64,000 bases of DNA from Nocardiopsis changdeensis (GTDB lineage: Bacteria; Actinomycetota; Actinomycetes; Streptosporangiales; Streptosporangiaceae): assembly GCF_018316655.1 (NCBI RefSeq), contig NZ_CP074136.1:1-64000 (forward strand), written 5' to 3'. Below are positions 31,943 to 39,833 of this stretch, one piece after another. Both the position numbers and the translations under genes were made by a program. Under the pieces are notes generated by a model. It ran no database searches and was not told the DNA's origin. It saw only the letters and a list, made by a program, of their open reading frames with translations. Position 1 is the stretch's first letter. Each line of letters opens with the position of its first letter.

Positions 31943-32938
31943 GTGATCGAGATCAACCACGACCGCGAACAGGGGACCCTGGTCGCGGGCACCGCCAAGG
32001 GCGACGGAACCGGCCCCATCCTGCACGCGGCAGGGTTCCGCTTCTCCCGCACCCTGGACGCCTGGTACGTGCCCCACTCGCGCCGCAGGGCCGCCAAGAC
32101 GTGGATCATCAACGCCGCCGCCGAGCAGCTGCGCGAGGCCGGCCACGAGGTGACCGTCACCATCGACGACACCACCCCGGCCGCGACCCCGTTCGCCGAG
32201 CACGAGGCCGCCGGCTACGAGCGCGCCCAGGACCGCGCCGACCGCTACGCCGAGCGCGCCGAGCGCGCCACCGGCCACGCCCGGGCCCTGGAGGCCGACG
32301 CCAAGGAGCGCGCGAGCGCCATCCCGTTCGGTCAGCCGATCCTGATCAACCACCACAGCGAGCAGCGCGACCGGCGCGAGCGCGAGCGCATCGGCCGCAA
32401 GTTCGACAAGTCCGCCCAGGAGGCCGGACGCGGCCGCTACTGGCAGGGGCGCGCCCAGGCGGCCCAGGGCTACCGCTCCGGCCGCGAGAACCTCGGCGTG
32501 ACCCTGCGCCGCATCGAGAAGCTGGAGGCCGACCGGCGCCGCATCGAACGCGACATGGCAGCGACCGCTGACGAGGGTTACCGGGAGCGCCGCGCGGCCG
32601 ATCTCGCCGAGACCGACGAGCAGTTGGCGTACTGGCGGGCGTTCGTGGCCGAGGCCGAGGCCAACGGCGCCAAGGTCTGGAGCAGGGAGGACTTCACCAA
32701 GGGCGACTACGTCCGCTTCCACAGAACGTGGTGGGAGGTGCTGCGCGTCAACGAAAAGACGTTGACGATCCCCCACAGTCACACCGGGATCGGTGAGCCC
32801 ATCATGAGCAAGGAGCGCGCCCAGGGCAGGCGCATGGGCGCGTACACCGACAAGGTGCCCTACGACAAGGTCACGGGCCGGATGAGCGCCGCGGAGGCCG
32901 CCCCGCTGCTGGCCGCCACCGCCGAGCCTGAGGAGTAG
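31943..32938 (+). CDS. DUF3560 family protein
   Basis: 331 aa, GTG with GGAAGAAG upstream. It matches DUF3560 closely: IEINHDREQGTLVAGT and LHAAGFRFSRTLDAWYVPHS at the start; ERAQDRADRYAERAERA, IPFGQPILINHHSEQRDR and ARIGRK-like helix in the middle (residues about 95-155); and a C-terminal barrel-like region (DYVRFHRTWWEVLRVNEKTLTI). DUF3560 proteins occur on conjugative elements of many bacteria, with no proven function. It ends the family-2 part of the array. Confidence 0.8.
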   Translation: MIEINHDREQGTLVAGTAKGDGTGPILHAAGFRFSRTLDAWYVPHSRRRAAKTWIINAAAEQLREAGHEVTVTIDDTTPAATPFAEHEAAGYERAQDRADRYAERAERATGHARALEADAKERASAIPFGQPILINHHSEQRDRRERERIGRKFDKSAQEAGRGRYWQGRAQAAQGYRSGRENLGVTLRRIEKLEADRRRIERDMAATADEGYRERRAADLAETDEQLAYWRAFVAEAEANGAKVWSREDFTKGDYVRFHRTWWEVLRVNEKTLTIPHSHTGIGEPIMSKERAQGRRMGAYTDKVPYDKVTGRMSAAEAAPLLAATAEPEE

Positions 32939-32951
32939 CCGCCCCGCCCGC

Positions 32952-32985
32952 GAGCCCGCGCCGGAGAGGATCCGGCGCGGGCTTT
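32952..32985 (+). terminator. cassette terminator with GAGGA loop (copy 3)
   Basis: GAGCCCGCGCCGGA around GAGGA with TCCGGCGCGGGCTT and a short T run (TTTCG). Two positions differ from copy 1 and are compensated in the stem. Confidence 0.75.
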
Positions 32986-33079
32986 CGCGTGTTCGGTGGT
33001 GGGCGGGCCCGAGGCGGCGAACAGGGCAGAGCGCCCGAGCCTGCCGCGCCCCACCCCGAGGTGACGCGCACCACAAAAA

Positions 33080-33159
33080 ACACCCTTCATATGGTATAGC
33101 TGCTTTACAATCTGTGCTATGATGGTGGTACACCAAAAAGAAGGGAGGTGAAAAGGACA
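33080..33159 (+). promoter_or_regulatory. AT-rich promoter region of the small gene at 33160
   Basis: An unusually AT-rich 60-bp stretch contains TACAAT (33104-33109), TATGAT (33118-33123) and the dyad ATAGC...GCTAT. A strong GGGAGGTG ribosome site follows. The -35 box cannot be placed with certainty. Base composition is unlike the surroundings. Confidence 0.45.
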
Positions 33160-33369
33160 GTGACGAGCGAGATTGATCGCCGCATGGATCAGCTCATCGC
33201 CGCCGCCGTCCGGCAGGGGTACCAGGTCTGCCAGGACGAGAACGGCCGGTGGAGCTTCCGCCGCGCGGGCGTCGCCATCTTCTTCGATGAGACCCCCGTG
33301 ACGGCCATGGAGCTGCTGGTCATGCTCAACACCCTGCGGGGTAACGGCCTGATCTTCCCCGAGGAGTGA
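33160..33369 (+). CDS. small HicA-like or RNA-binding-like protein
   Basis: 69 aa from GTG 33160, ten bases after GGGAGGTG. A helix (EIDRRMDQLIAAAVRQG) precedes two strands (YQVCQDENGRWSFRRAGVAIFFDETP) and another helix (AMELLVMLNTL). This order loosely resembles small double-stranded-RNA-binding folds, but the catalytic His of HicA is absent, so the assignment stays open. It has its own promoter and a perfect 11-bp terminator. Confidence 0.5.
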   Translation: MTSEIDRRMDQLIAAAVRQGYQVCQDENGRWSFRRAGVAIFFDETPVTAMELLVMLNTLRGNGLIFPEE

Positions 33370-33375
33370 TCAGGA

Positions 33376-33402
33376 GGGGCCGCCCCAGCCAGGGGCGGCC
33401 CC
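33376..33402 (+). terminator. 11-bp hairpin with AGCCA loop
   Basis: GGGGCCGCCCC and exact complement around AGCCA, six bases after the stop. A related hairpin with an AGCC loop follows the next gene at 34020. Confidence 0.7.
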
Positions 33403-33461
33403 GCCCGGCGATCAATCGCATTCCCAAAAAAGAAGAATACCGAGAACACAGGGAGTATCTC

Positions 33462-33977
33462 ATGTGGAATGTCTCTATCCGCATAGCGGGAATTGACCGG
33501 CCCGCTGACGGCGAGGCCGAAAACGCGCGCGCCGAGATCTTGCGCACCGCCGGATCGGCCGTCGTCTACCGCAGCGCGGACGGCGTGCTCATCGCGCAGA
33601 CCCGCGCGGAGACCGCCGACCCGGTCGAGGCCGCCGACCAGGCCCGGGCCCGCGCCCTGCGCGCGCTGGAGGAGGCCGGGGCCACCGGCGCGCACGTGGA
33701 GGCCCTGGAGGTGGCCACCGACGCCGAGACCCGGCGCCGCATCATGCACCCCGACCCGCTGCCGGTCGTCGGCGCCGCCGAGGCCGGGAAGATCCTGGGG
33801 GACATGAGCGCCGGGCGTGTCTCGCAGCTGCTGGGCGAGGACTCCCCGCGCCGGGACCCCGGCGCGCCCACCCCCGTGGTGAAGACCGGCCGGGGGGACT
33901 ACTACCTCCGAGCCGCGGTCGAGTTGTACGGCATGGAGAGGGACCGCACCCAGCGGCCCCACAAGTACGATCGGTGA
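33462..33977 (+). CDS. protein with C-terminal HTH-like unit
   Basis: 171 aa, ATG seven bases after CAGGGAG. The first 100 residues are a strand-helix domain (WNVSIRIAGIDRP, SAVVYRSADGVLIAQT, DQARARALRALEEAG). Residues about 105-165 read LPVVGAAEAGKILGDMSAGRVSQLL...PTPVVKTGRGDYYLRAAVELY, an HTH of the excisionase kind as in the multi-HTH proteins nearby. A/T-rich sequence just before the ribosome site (CCCAAAAAAGAAGAATACC) may hold its promoter. Regulator by inference. Confidence 0.55.
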   Translation: MWNVSIRIAGIDRPADGEAENARAEILRTAGSAVVYRSADGVLIAQTRAETADPVEAADQARARALRALEEAGATGAHVEALEVATDAETRRRIMHPDPLPVVGAAEAGKILGDMSAGRVSQLLGEDSPRRDPGAPTPVVKTGRGDYYLRAAVELYGMERDRTQRPHKYDR

Positions 33978-34019
33978 TCGGCGCCCTGCTCTCACCTGGT
34001 TCGAGCAGGGCCACAGGAA

Positions 34020-34052
34020 GAGGCCGCCGCCCCAGCCGGGGGCGGCGGCCTC
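34020..34052 (+). terminator. 14-bp hairpin with AGCC loop
   Basis: GAGGCCGCCGCCCC, loop AGCCG, GGGGCGGCGGCCTC. Confidence 0.7.
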
Positions 34053-34094
34053 TGCCGTGCGCCGGCCCGCCGGCTCGCCGGCCCGCGGACGGAG

Positions 34095-34194
34095 TTGCGC
34101 CATACCCCAATGTGGGGTAATAATAAAGTAAGCGATCGGGGGAGGCCCGTCCCCCGCCGCCGGACCGACACCGGACCGACCGGAAGGAAGCACC
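34095..34194 (+). promoter_or_regulatory. family-1 promoter and leader, first array copy
   Basis: The core reads TAATAATAAAG (34118-34128), directly after the small dyad CCCCAATGTGGGG. TTGCGC lies 17 bp before TAATAA, the best -35 box of the family. The leader has GGGGG/CCCCC, then GGACCGACACC and GGAAGGAAG; the start is 77 nt from the core. The 16-bp upstream box is absent here, so this copy may not need the activator. Confidence 0.75.
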
Positions 34195-34635
34195 GTGTTC
34201 ATCAACACCACCAGGTTCATGCAGTGGGTCGAGGAGTCCGGGACTCTCGCCCGCCTGCCCACGACGCAGGTGGCCGAACTCCTGGACGAGGTCGAGGTGA
34301 TGAAGGTCGCCGACGAGCAGGAAGCCCAGACCCGGGACCTCGTGTTCGGCGCCCTGAAAACCGAGCTGGGCCGCCGCTACGACGAGGGCGTCCAGGCGAT
34401 GGACTCCACGGCCATCATCGAGGCCCTGGCCCCCATCGCCGACGTGGGCACCCACCGGAGCGAGTCCACGGGGGTTCTGTACAACCTCTACGTGTACGCC
34501 CTGACCGTCCGCCACCCCGAGGCCCGGGCCGCTGAGCGCGCGTGGGCCGACACCGTGAGCGAGTACAGCCCCGAATTCGAGGCCGGACCCGCCGGGCGCA
34601 TCATCGACGCCGTCCGGGCCGTCCTGGACCGGTAG
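34195..34635 (+). CDS. array protein, MDST/IADV-motif family member 1
   Basis: 146 aa, GTG start. Residues 69-84 read MDSTAIIEALAPIADV and are followed by LTVRHPEARAAERAW. The proteins at 36894, 37756 and 40926 carry the same two blocks, so this is a four-member paralogous family restricted, as far as visible, to this array. All-helical, acidic, no catalytic motif. Function unknown. A terminator follows at 34644. Confidence 0.6.
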   Translation: MFINTTRFMQWVEESGTLARLPTTQVAELLDEVEVMKVADEQEAQTRDLVFGALKTELGRRYDEGVQAMDSTAIIEALAPIADVGTHRSESTGVLYNLYVYALTVRHPEARAAERAWADTVSEYSPEFEAGPAGRIIDAVRAVLDR

Positions 34636-34643
34636 GACCCCGA

Positions 34644-34669
34644 GCCGACCGGGCCCGCGCCCGGTCGGC
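34644..34669 (+). terminator. 11-bp hairpin after the first array gene
   Basis: GCCGACCGGGC and exact complement around CCGC. Further on, the palindrome ATCACGCGTGAT (34750-34761) is a possible operator of the regulator gene at 34834. Confidence 0.65.
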
Positions 34670-34833
34670 ACCCCGAGCACGCAAACGGGCGCCCCACCAT
34701 TTCCCGGCAGAGCCGGGCCCCACGGTCGGGCGCCCACCCGACACGGCAGATCACGCGTGATTCACCATGCCAGCCACCAGAATACGACCAGCCGCGGCCC
34801 GCCGGCCCGCGGCCGCCCACGAGGAGCCAGACC

Positions 34834-35664
34834 ATGACCGAGCACACCCAGGACGACCGCGAGGCCCTGCGCCGATGGGCCCGCGACGCCGGCCACGACG
34901 ACGCCCAGGCCGAGGCCATCGCCACCGACTCCGCAGCGCACCGCGCCGCCCTGGCCGCCTGGCTCACCGAGCGCGGGCTCGACCCCGCCCAGGCCGCCGA
35001 CCCCGCCACGCCCCCGGACCCGGCGATCCTGGCCGAGTGGGGGCCCACCCACGGCATCCAGCCCAACACGGCCGAGGTGCTGGCCAGCACGCGCGAGACC
35101 TTCCCCCCGCGCCGCACCGTCGGCCTGCGCGTCGTGAAGGGCGCGCGCGACGCCCAGGCCGTCGCGGCCGAGGAGTTCGCCCCCGGCGAGCGTGTGGGCC
35201 GCGAGACGTACGCCAAGCGCACCGGTATGGCGGCGACGACCGTCAAGCGATCGGTCGCCGCCCACGCCAACCAGGCCCCCGAGACCGACGGCCGCAACCG
35301 TTTCGACGCGCAGGAACTCGCCGCGTTCCTGGCCGACCTGCGCTATCCGGGCCCCGGCCTGTACTCGCTGGCGGAACTGGAGGCATGGCGGGTCACCCAG
35401 GTCGCGGCCAGCCACGTCGCCGCGGTGGACCCCGGCCAGTTCGGGGAGGGGGAGCGCATCACCGTGAAAGCGTTCTGTGACCGCACCGGCCGGGACCGTT
35501 CCACGGTCAGCAAGGCCATCAACAACCCCCGCTGGCAAGGCGAGGACGCCAAGCCCAAGGCGCCCGTCCGCGGCGCGGACGGGTTGTTCGACGCGCGCGA
35601 AATCGCCGCCTTCCTCAACGGCTTGCCGCGCCGGGTCGGCAAGCCCCCCAAGTCCCGCGGCTGA
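34834..35664 (+). CDS. multi-HTH regulator inside the array
   Basis: 276 aa, ATG with ACGAGGAG upstream. After a helical first third come at least three excisionase-like units: VGRETYAKRTGMAATTVKRSV...FDAQELAAFL, GLYSLAELEAWRVTQVAASHV, and ITVKAFCDRTGRDRSTVSKAI...FDAREIAAFLNGLP. Its last unit matches that of the protein at 29731. It has no family-1 promoter, and a 12-bp palindrome lies upstream. It is the best positional candidate for the activator that reads the 16-bp box of the array promoters, which remains to be shown. Confidence 0.6.
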   Translation: MTEHTQDDREALRRWARDAGHDDAQAEAIATDSAAHRAALAAWLTERGLDPAQAADPATPPDPAILAEWGPTHGIQPNTAEVLASTRETFPPRRTVGLRVVKGARDAQAVAAEEFAPGERVGRETYAKRTGMAATTVKRSVAAHANQAPETDGRNRFDAQELAAFLADLRYPGPGLYSLAELEAWRVTQVAASHVAAVDPGQFGEGERITVKAFCDRTGRDRSTVSKAINNPRWQGEDAKPKAPVRGADGLFDAREIAAFLNGLPRRVGKPPKSRG

Positions 35665-35829
35665 TTGCGCGCCGGCCCCCGCCCGGGTCGGCGCCGGCAG
35701 GTCAGGGGCCCGCGCCGAGCGGTTCGGTGTGGGCCCCTGCCGCGTCCGCGGTCGGGGCGGCCGGCTCGGAGCAGGGCCGGCGGGGACGCGGCCGCCGGTG
35801 CCGGCGGCCCGCCGCACCGCTCGGATTCC

Positions 35830-35965
35830 GTGACCGTTCCGTGATGCGCGGAGGCCCTGTTTCCGGTCCCCCCACCCCCCATGTGGGGTAATATTAAAGC
35901 AAGCGATCGGGAAGGGTCCACTTCCCGCCGCCGGACCGATACCCGACCAGCGAAAGGGAAGCGAC
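35830..35965 (+). promoter_or_regulatory. family-1 promoter with upstream box (gene 35966)
   Basis: Box GTGACCGTTCCGTGAT at 35830-35845, dyad CCCC-ATGT-GGGG, core at 35889-35899, leader stem GGGAAG/CTTCCC, then GGACCGATACC. The rest of the 301-bp gap before it holds a terminator-like GGGGCCCGCGCCGA...GGTGTGGGCCCC. The segment 35805-35905 is nearly the same as 37594-37694. Confidence 0.8.
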
Positions 35966-36259
35966 ATGGCCGTCAAGCCCGGTGAGAGCGTCAAGTACAC
36001 GGTTCTGGAGTTCCTGCCCGAGCCGTACCCCCCGATCGGTACCCGCCTGTCGTTCGCCGACTATGACGCGGCCGTCCGGGAGGCGATCAACACCAGCTAC
36101 TGCCTCGACACCGAGATCTACGTCTACGCGGGCCACTACCGCGGCGAGCAGGAGCCCCAGGCCGAGCCCCTCGCCCAGACCTGCGCGTGCCCGCGCGACC
36201 CCGAGTCCTGGCACCTCCTCCAGGAGGGTTGCGGCTACCCGGCCCGCGGGACCGCGTAG
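35966..36259 (+). CDS. array protein with Cys-rich C terminus
   Basis: 97 aa. Begins with a strand-rich unit (GESVKYTVLEFLPEPYPP, RLSFADYDAAVREAI, IYVYAGHY) and ends TCACPRDPESWHLLQEGCGYPARG with three Cys, possibly a small metal site. First gene of a three-gene unit (35966, 36459, 36894) whose later members have family-3 leaders. Family not recognised. Confidence 0.55.
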   Translation: MAVKPGESVKYTVLEFLPEPYPPIGTRLSFADYDAAVREAINTSYCLDTEIYVYAGHYRGEQEPQAEPLAQTCACPRDPESWHLLQEGCGYPARGTA

Positions 36260-36400
36260 CCCCGGCCTCCCGAGCCCGTGCCGGGCCCCAGCGGCCCGGC
36301 ACGGCCCCCGGGCCGCCGCCCCGGCCCCGGCCCTGGACCGGGTCGGCACCCGAGCCCCTGGACGCGCCGGTCCGCCCTGCGCGAGCACCGGCAGAACAGG

Positions 36401-36458
36401 CCCCGGGGCGGGCCCCGCCCCCGACCGACACCGCACACGCACACCAGACGAGGACACC
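36401..36458 (+). promoter_or_regulatory. family-3 intercistronic leader (copy 1, divergent)
   Basis: Hairpin CCGGGGCGGGCCCCG-type, then ACCGACACCGCACACGCACA and GAGGACACC before the ATG. It lacks the long GGGGGTCCCCACC stretch of the other copies. Confidence 0.6.
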
Positions 36459-36794
36459 ATGACCGACCCCGAACGCGACCGGCTGGACGAGGACGCCGCG
36501 GCCAAGTGGGTGATGAAAGCCGTGACCCGCGCACTGCCCGGCATCGTCATGAAGGGCGTATCCGTCGGCCCCCTGCCCCTGGAAGGCGCCGTCCTCTTCA
36601 CCTGGACCGGACAGGACGCCGACGCCGACGACACCCAGGCGTGCGAAGCGGCCTACGACCGGGCGAGCACCATCGGCCGCCGGGTCGCCGAGACCCTGGA
36701 GGCCCAGGGGTTCACGATCCTCCAGGCCGGGTGCCCCATCCGCAGGAGGCCGACCCGGGTCACCTACGGCGCCCTGGTCAAGGTCGCACCGTAG
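36459..36794 (+). CDS. array protein, hypothetical
   Basis: 111 aa. A helix (AAAKWVMKAVTRALPGIVM) is followed by strands (VSVGPLPLEGAVLFTWTGQ), a charged helix and a last strand (TRVTYGALVKVA). Second gene of the 35966 unit with a family-3 leader. Family not recognised. Confidence 0.55.
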   Translation: MTDPERDRLDEDAAAKWVMKAVTRALPGIVMKGVSVGPLPLEGAVLFTWTGQDADADDTQACEAAYDRASTIGRRVAETLEAQGFTILQAGCPIRRRPTRVTYGALVKVAP

Positions 36795-36819
36795 GGCCGC
36801 CCAGGCTCTGGCCCCGACC

Positions 36820-36893
36820 CGGGGCGGGGGTCCCCACCCCCCGCCCCACCCGACACCGCACACACGCACACACGCACACCAGATGAGGACACC
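36820..36893 (+). promoter_or_regulatory. family-3 intercistronic leader (copy 2)
   Basis: Hairpin GGGGCGGGGG-TCCCCA-CCCCCCGCCCC, then CCCGACACCGCACAC, a short CACACGCA repeat, and AGATGAGGACACC before the ATG. No promoter core is present, so it acts within an operon. Confidence 0.7.
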
Positions 36894-37430
36894 ATGAACG
36901 AGGACCTGCGCCAGCTCACCGAGCAGATCAACCGGCGCGCCGACGTGATCAAGGCGATTGAGGACCCCGACGACCGATTCCACGCGCACATGCAGGCGTG
37001 CGAGACCGCGGACGCCGCACTGTCGGGCCGCACGGACGCCGAACTCATCGAGGTCATCCAGGCCCAGAGCGCCCAGCGCCCCGACCCCCTGCGCTACGAC
37101 CCCCGGGACACCCCGGCCGCGAGCGCGGCCGCCGGGGTCCTGGAGAGGCGCCATTTCAGCCGGGCCCAGCAGATGGACACCGCGGCGATCCTGGAGGAAC
37201 TGGCGCCGCTGACCGACTACCGCGACCCCGCGGCCGCGTTCGACCGGCCCGAGGACTACCGCGAGGAGATCACGGCCGCCGACGCCCTGCGCCGCAGTGC
37301 CCTGGTGTCGCTGCTCACTCTCCGCCACGAAGCGGGCCTCAGCGAGTCCGAGGGCCAGTCCGAGGCCACTCCCCTGCGCGACCGGGCCGCCGCCGTCTGC
37401 CAGGCCGTTGAGCGCGAGATCGCGCGCTAG
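36894..37430 (+). CDS. array protein, MDST/IADV-motif family member 4
   Basis: 178 aa. QMDTAAILEELAPLTDYRDP at residues 93-112 aligns with the family motif of the proteins at 34195, 37756 and 40926, although the flanks differ (an N-terminal helix ERTDADAALSGRTDAELIEV-like region and a longer insert after the motif). Entirely helical and acidic. Third gene of its unit; a 13-bp terminator follows. Confidence 0.55.
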   Translation: MNEDLRQLTEQINRRADVIKAIEDPDDRFHAHMQACETADAALSGRTDAELIEVIQAQSAQRPDPLRYDPRDTPAASAAAGVLERRHFSRAQQMDTAAILEELAPLTDYRDPAAAFDRPEDYREEITAADALRRSALVSLLTLRHEAGLSESEGQSEATPLRDRAAAVCQAVEREIAR

Positions 37431-37475
37431 CGCCGAGGCGCCCGCCGACCGCCTGCGCTCGGCCCCGGGGCCGAC

Positions 37476-37505
37476 AGGGCCCCACCGGTCGTCCGGTGGG
37501 GCCCT
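37476..37505 (+). terminator. 13-bp hairpin ending the 35966 unit
   Basis: AGGGCCCCACCGG and exact complement around TCGT. Confidence 0.75.
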
Positions 37506-37617
37506 GGAGTCGTCGCAGGCGGAGCCGGGCGCCGCCCTGCGCCACCTTGCGCCGCCGGGCGATGCCGGCGGCGGCGCGGCCACTGGTGCCGGCGGCCCGC
37601 CGTGCCGCTCGGATTCC

Positions 37618-37755
37618 GTGACCGTTCCGTGATGCGCGGGGGCCCCGTTTCCGGTCCCCCCATCCCCCCGTGTGGGGTAATATTAAAGCAAGCGATCGGA
37701 GAGGGCCCGCTCCCCGACGCCGGACCGATACCGCACCGACCGAGAGGACGAACGC
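37618..37755 (+). promoter_or_regulatory. family-1 promoter with upstream box (gene 37756)
   Basis: Box GTGACCGTTCCGTGAT at 37618-37633, dyad CCCC-CGTGT-GGGG, core at 37678-37688, leader GGAGAG/CTCCCC (one mismatch), GGACCGATACC. Apart from this module the 325-bp gap holds the 37476 terminator and a Gly/Ala-coding-like but start-less stretch. Confidence 0.8.
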
Positions 37756-38307
37756 ATGCACAGCGAACACCGAAACCTGATGGAGCGACTCCGGGAACTC
37801 GGCCTGCTGGCCGAACTCCCCTCCGCCCGCTTGGCGCTGGCGCTGGACTACCAGCTCACCCGGCCCGAAGACGCACCCATCCGCGCTGCGCTGGGCGAGG
37901 AACTGGGGCGCCGCTTCGCCCAGGAGGCCCGGATCCTGCCCCTGGGCTGCGCGGCCGCGGTCCTGGACGTGGTCTATGTCGAGGCCCGGCGCGAGTCGCG
38001 CAACTCGCTGTGGGCGATGTCCCAGGCGTACCACGACGTGGTGAGGGACCGCGTGACCCCCGGGGTCCGCGCCATGTCGACCCCGGCGATCCTGGAGGCG
38101 TTGGAGGCCATCGCCGACGAGTCCCGCCACGACAGCGGGCAGGACAACGCGCGCCGCTTGGTCTACCTGGCCGAACTGTGCGACCGCCACCCCGAGGCGG
38201 AGCAGGCGCACGAGGAGTGGGACCAGGCCGAGGACCAGACGGACGAGGAGTGCCGCCGCGGGCCATCCCAGGTGGTCATAGCCGCCGTCCGCCGGACCAT
38301 GGGGTAG
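37756..38307 (+). CDS. array protein, MDST/IADV-motif family member 2
   Basis: 183 aa, ATG. Residues 107-122 read MSTPAILEALEAIADE, followed by DRHPEAEQAHEEW, in step with members 1 and 3. It has a longer first half (LMERLRELGLLAELPSARLALALD) that aligns with the corresponding start of the protein at 40926 (LDLVAREGLLAGFSTARLEALAD). Paralogy is clear; function unknown. Confidence 0.6.
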   Translation: MHSEHRNLMERLRELGLLAELPSARLALALDYQLTRPEDAPIRAALGEELGRRFAQEARILPLGCAAAVLDVVYVEARRESRNSLWAMSQAYHDVVRDRVTPGVRAMSTPAILEALEAIADESRHDSGQDNARRLVYLAELCDRHPEAEQAHEEWDQAEDQTDEECRRGPSQVVIAAVRRTMG

Positions 38308-38504
38308 GCCGCGAGGCCGGGCGGGCCGTGAGGCCCGCCCGGCCCGCCGGTACGGAGCTGCGAGGACCCGCGCGCGCCGGTCGGCGAGTGCACCGGAGCC
38401 GCCCGGATGCCAACGGTTCGGCGCCCGCCGCAGAACGTGCGGCCGGGGCTCTCGGGGAGGCCCCGCAGGCGAGGGTTCCCGAGCGCCGCGCCGCCCCCGA
38501 TCTC

Positions 38505-38640
38505 GTTGCCGTTCCGTGATGCGCGGAGGTCCCGTTTCCGGCCCCCCGCTCCCCTGAGTGGGGTAATATTAAAGCAAGCGATCGGGGAGGGCCCACTCCC
38601 CGCCGCCGGACCGACACCACATCAACGAAAGGGAAGCGAC
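38505..38640 (+). promoter_or_regulatory. family-1 promoter with upstream box (gene 38641)
   Basis: Box GTTGCCGTTCCGTGAT at 38505-38520, dyad CCCC-TGAGT-GGGG, core at 38564-38574, leader GGGGAG/CTCCCC, GGACCGACACC. The first half of this 333-bp gap shows no gene and no clear terminator. Confidence 0.8.
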
Positions 38641-39063
38641 ATGAGCGACGTCGACCACATCCTGTCCGCCATCCGGGACAGCGGGTTCGTGGCCCACGAG
38701 GGGCGAAACGGCGTGATCGTCTACCGGGCGGGCGTGTACGACCGCTTCGGCACCGGCATCACCCTCACGTCGTGGGACGGGGTCACGACCGGCCTCGAGG
38801 AGACCGCGTGCCGCGCGCTGGCCCAGCAGCTCGAAGGCTTCCGCCGGGCGACCCCGGAGGAGATTGCCGAGTACGAGCGGCTGGAGGCGACCCGGCGGCC
38901 TTTCAGGGTGCGGGTCACCGAGGAGGTCAAGTACGAGGTCACGGTGAGGGCCCAGGACGCCGAGGAGGCCGAGGAGGCCGCGATCGACCTGATCACCGAA
39001 GACGGCGACCGTGACCGGTTCTGCACGGAGGTCACCGAGCGCTACGCCCAGGTCCTGCGCTAG
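38641..39063 (+). CDS. array protein with DpnD/PcfM-like C terminus
   Basis: 140 aa. The last 45 residues (FRVRVTEEVKYEVTVRAQDAEEAEEAAIDLI) have the strand-strand-helix pattern of DpnD/PcfM-like domains. The first part (DHILSAIRDSGFVAHEGRNGVIVYRAG) is a separate small domain. Preceded by a family-1 promoter. DpnD/PcfM-like proteins occur near conjugation and restriction genes but lack a defined activity. Confidence 0.55.
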   Translation: MSDVDHILSAIRDSGFVAHEGRNGVIVYRAGVYDRFGTGITLTSWDGVTTGLEETACRALAQQLEGFRRATPEEIAEYERLEATRRPFRVRVTEEVKYEVTVRAQDAEEAEEAAIDLITEDGDRDRFCTEVTERYAQVLR

Positions 39064-39187
39064 GGCCTGCGGAGGGGCCACCCCCGGACCCCCGGGGGCG
39101 GCCCCTCCATGAGCCGGACGGGGCCGGGTGACGCCGGCGGGCGCGGTACGGCCGACGCCGGCGCCGCGCCGCAGCCCACTCGGCCCC

Positions 39188-39320
39188 GTTGCCTTTCCGT
39201 GATCTCAAAAGGCCCCGTTCCCCGCTTCGCCGCCCCCCCGGATGTGGTAATATTAAAGCAAGCGGTCGGGAGGAGCCCACCTCCCGCCGGACCGACACCG
39301 AATCAACCGAAAGGCACCCC
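39188..39320 (+). promoter_or_regulatory. family-1 promoter with upstream box (gene 39321)
   Basis: Box GTTGCCTTTCCGTGAT at 39188-39203, core at 39248-39258. The dyad before the core is broken (GTGGTAATATT). The leader stem is GGGAGG/CCTCCC, a compensated variant, followed by GGACCGACACC. Core to start is 73 nt. Confidence 0.8.
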
Positions 39321-39737
39321 ATGAGCGAGCACACCACCGGCCAGGACCGCGCCCGGGCGGCCCTGACCGCCTACGCCGCCGACAACGACACCCGCCCCGG
39401 CCACGAACTGCTGACCGACCTGATCACCGACGTGCTGCACGTCGCCGCGCAGGCCGGGATCAACCCCGGCGCCGTCCTGGACAGCACGCAGCGCCACCTC
39501 TTGGAGGAGGCCGAGGAGGCCGAGGCCGCCGACGTCACCCGCGCGACCGTGCGCCTGCGCGTGGTGTCCTTCGCCGGAGGCCGCATGGACCGCGCCCACC
39601 TGGACACCGTCCTGCGCATGGCCATCGAGGCCCTGTCCCTGGGAGTGGAGCAGGAGGACAGCCACGAGCCCCTGTACCCCTGGGCCCGCGTGGAGCACAT
39701 CGAGATCCACCCGGACGCCGAGACCGTCCAGGGCTGA
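39321..39737 (+). CDS. array protein, hypothetical
   Basis: 138 aa. Helical first half (ALTAYAADNDTRPGHELLTDLITDVLHVAAQAGI), then an acidic run and a strand-helix-strand end (TVRLRVVSFAGGRMDRAHLDTVLRMAIEAL...VEHIEIHPD). First of two genes; the second has a family-3 leader. Not recognised. Confidence 0.55.
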   Translation: MSEHTTGQDRARAALTAYAADNDTRPGHELLTDLITDVLHVAAQAGINPGAVLDSTQRHLLEEAEEAEAADVTRATVRLRVVSFAGGRMDRAHLDTVLRMAIEALSLGVEQEDSHEPLYPWARVEHIEIHPDAETVQG

Positions 39738-39776
39738 CCCGCCGCCCCGGGCCCGGACGGGCCCGGGGCACCCCCC

Positions 39777-39833
39777 GGGGCGGGGGTCCCCACCCCCCGC
39801 CCCACCCGACACGACACACGAAACGAGGACACC
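39777..39833 (+). promoter_or_regulatory. family-3 intercistronic leader (copy 3)
   Basis: GGGGCGGGGG-TCCCCA-CCCCCCGCCCC hairpin followed by CCCGACACGACACACG and GAGGACACC. The preceding 45 bases (from 39733) are almost identical to those before copy 4 at 41366. Confidence 0.7.

Noticed and set aside
33160..33369. HicA toxin
   Set aside because: Size and helix-strand order are suggestive, but the catalytic His and the partner HicB gene are missing.
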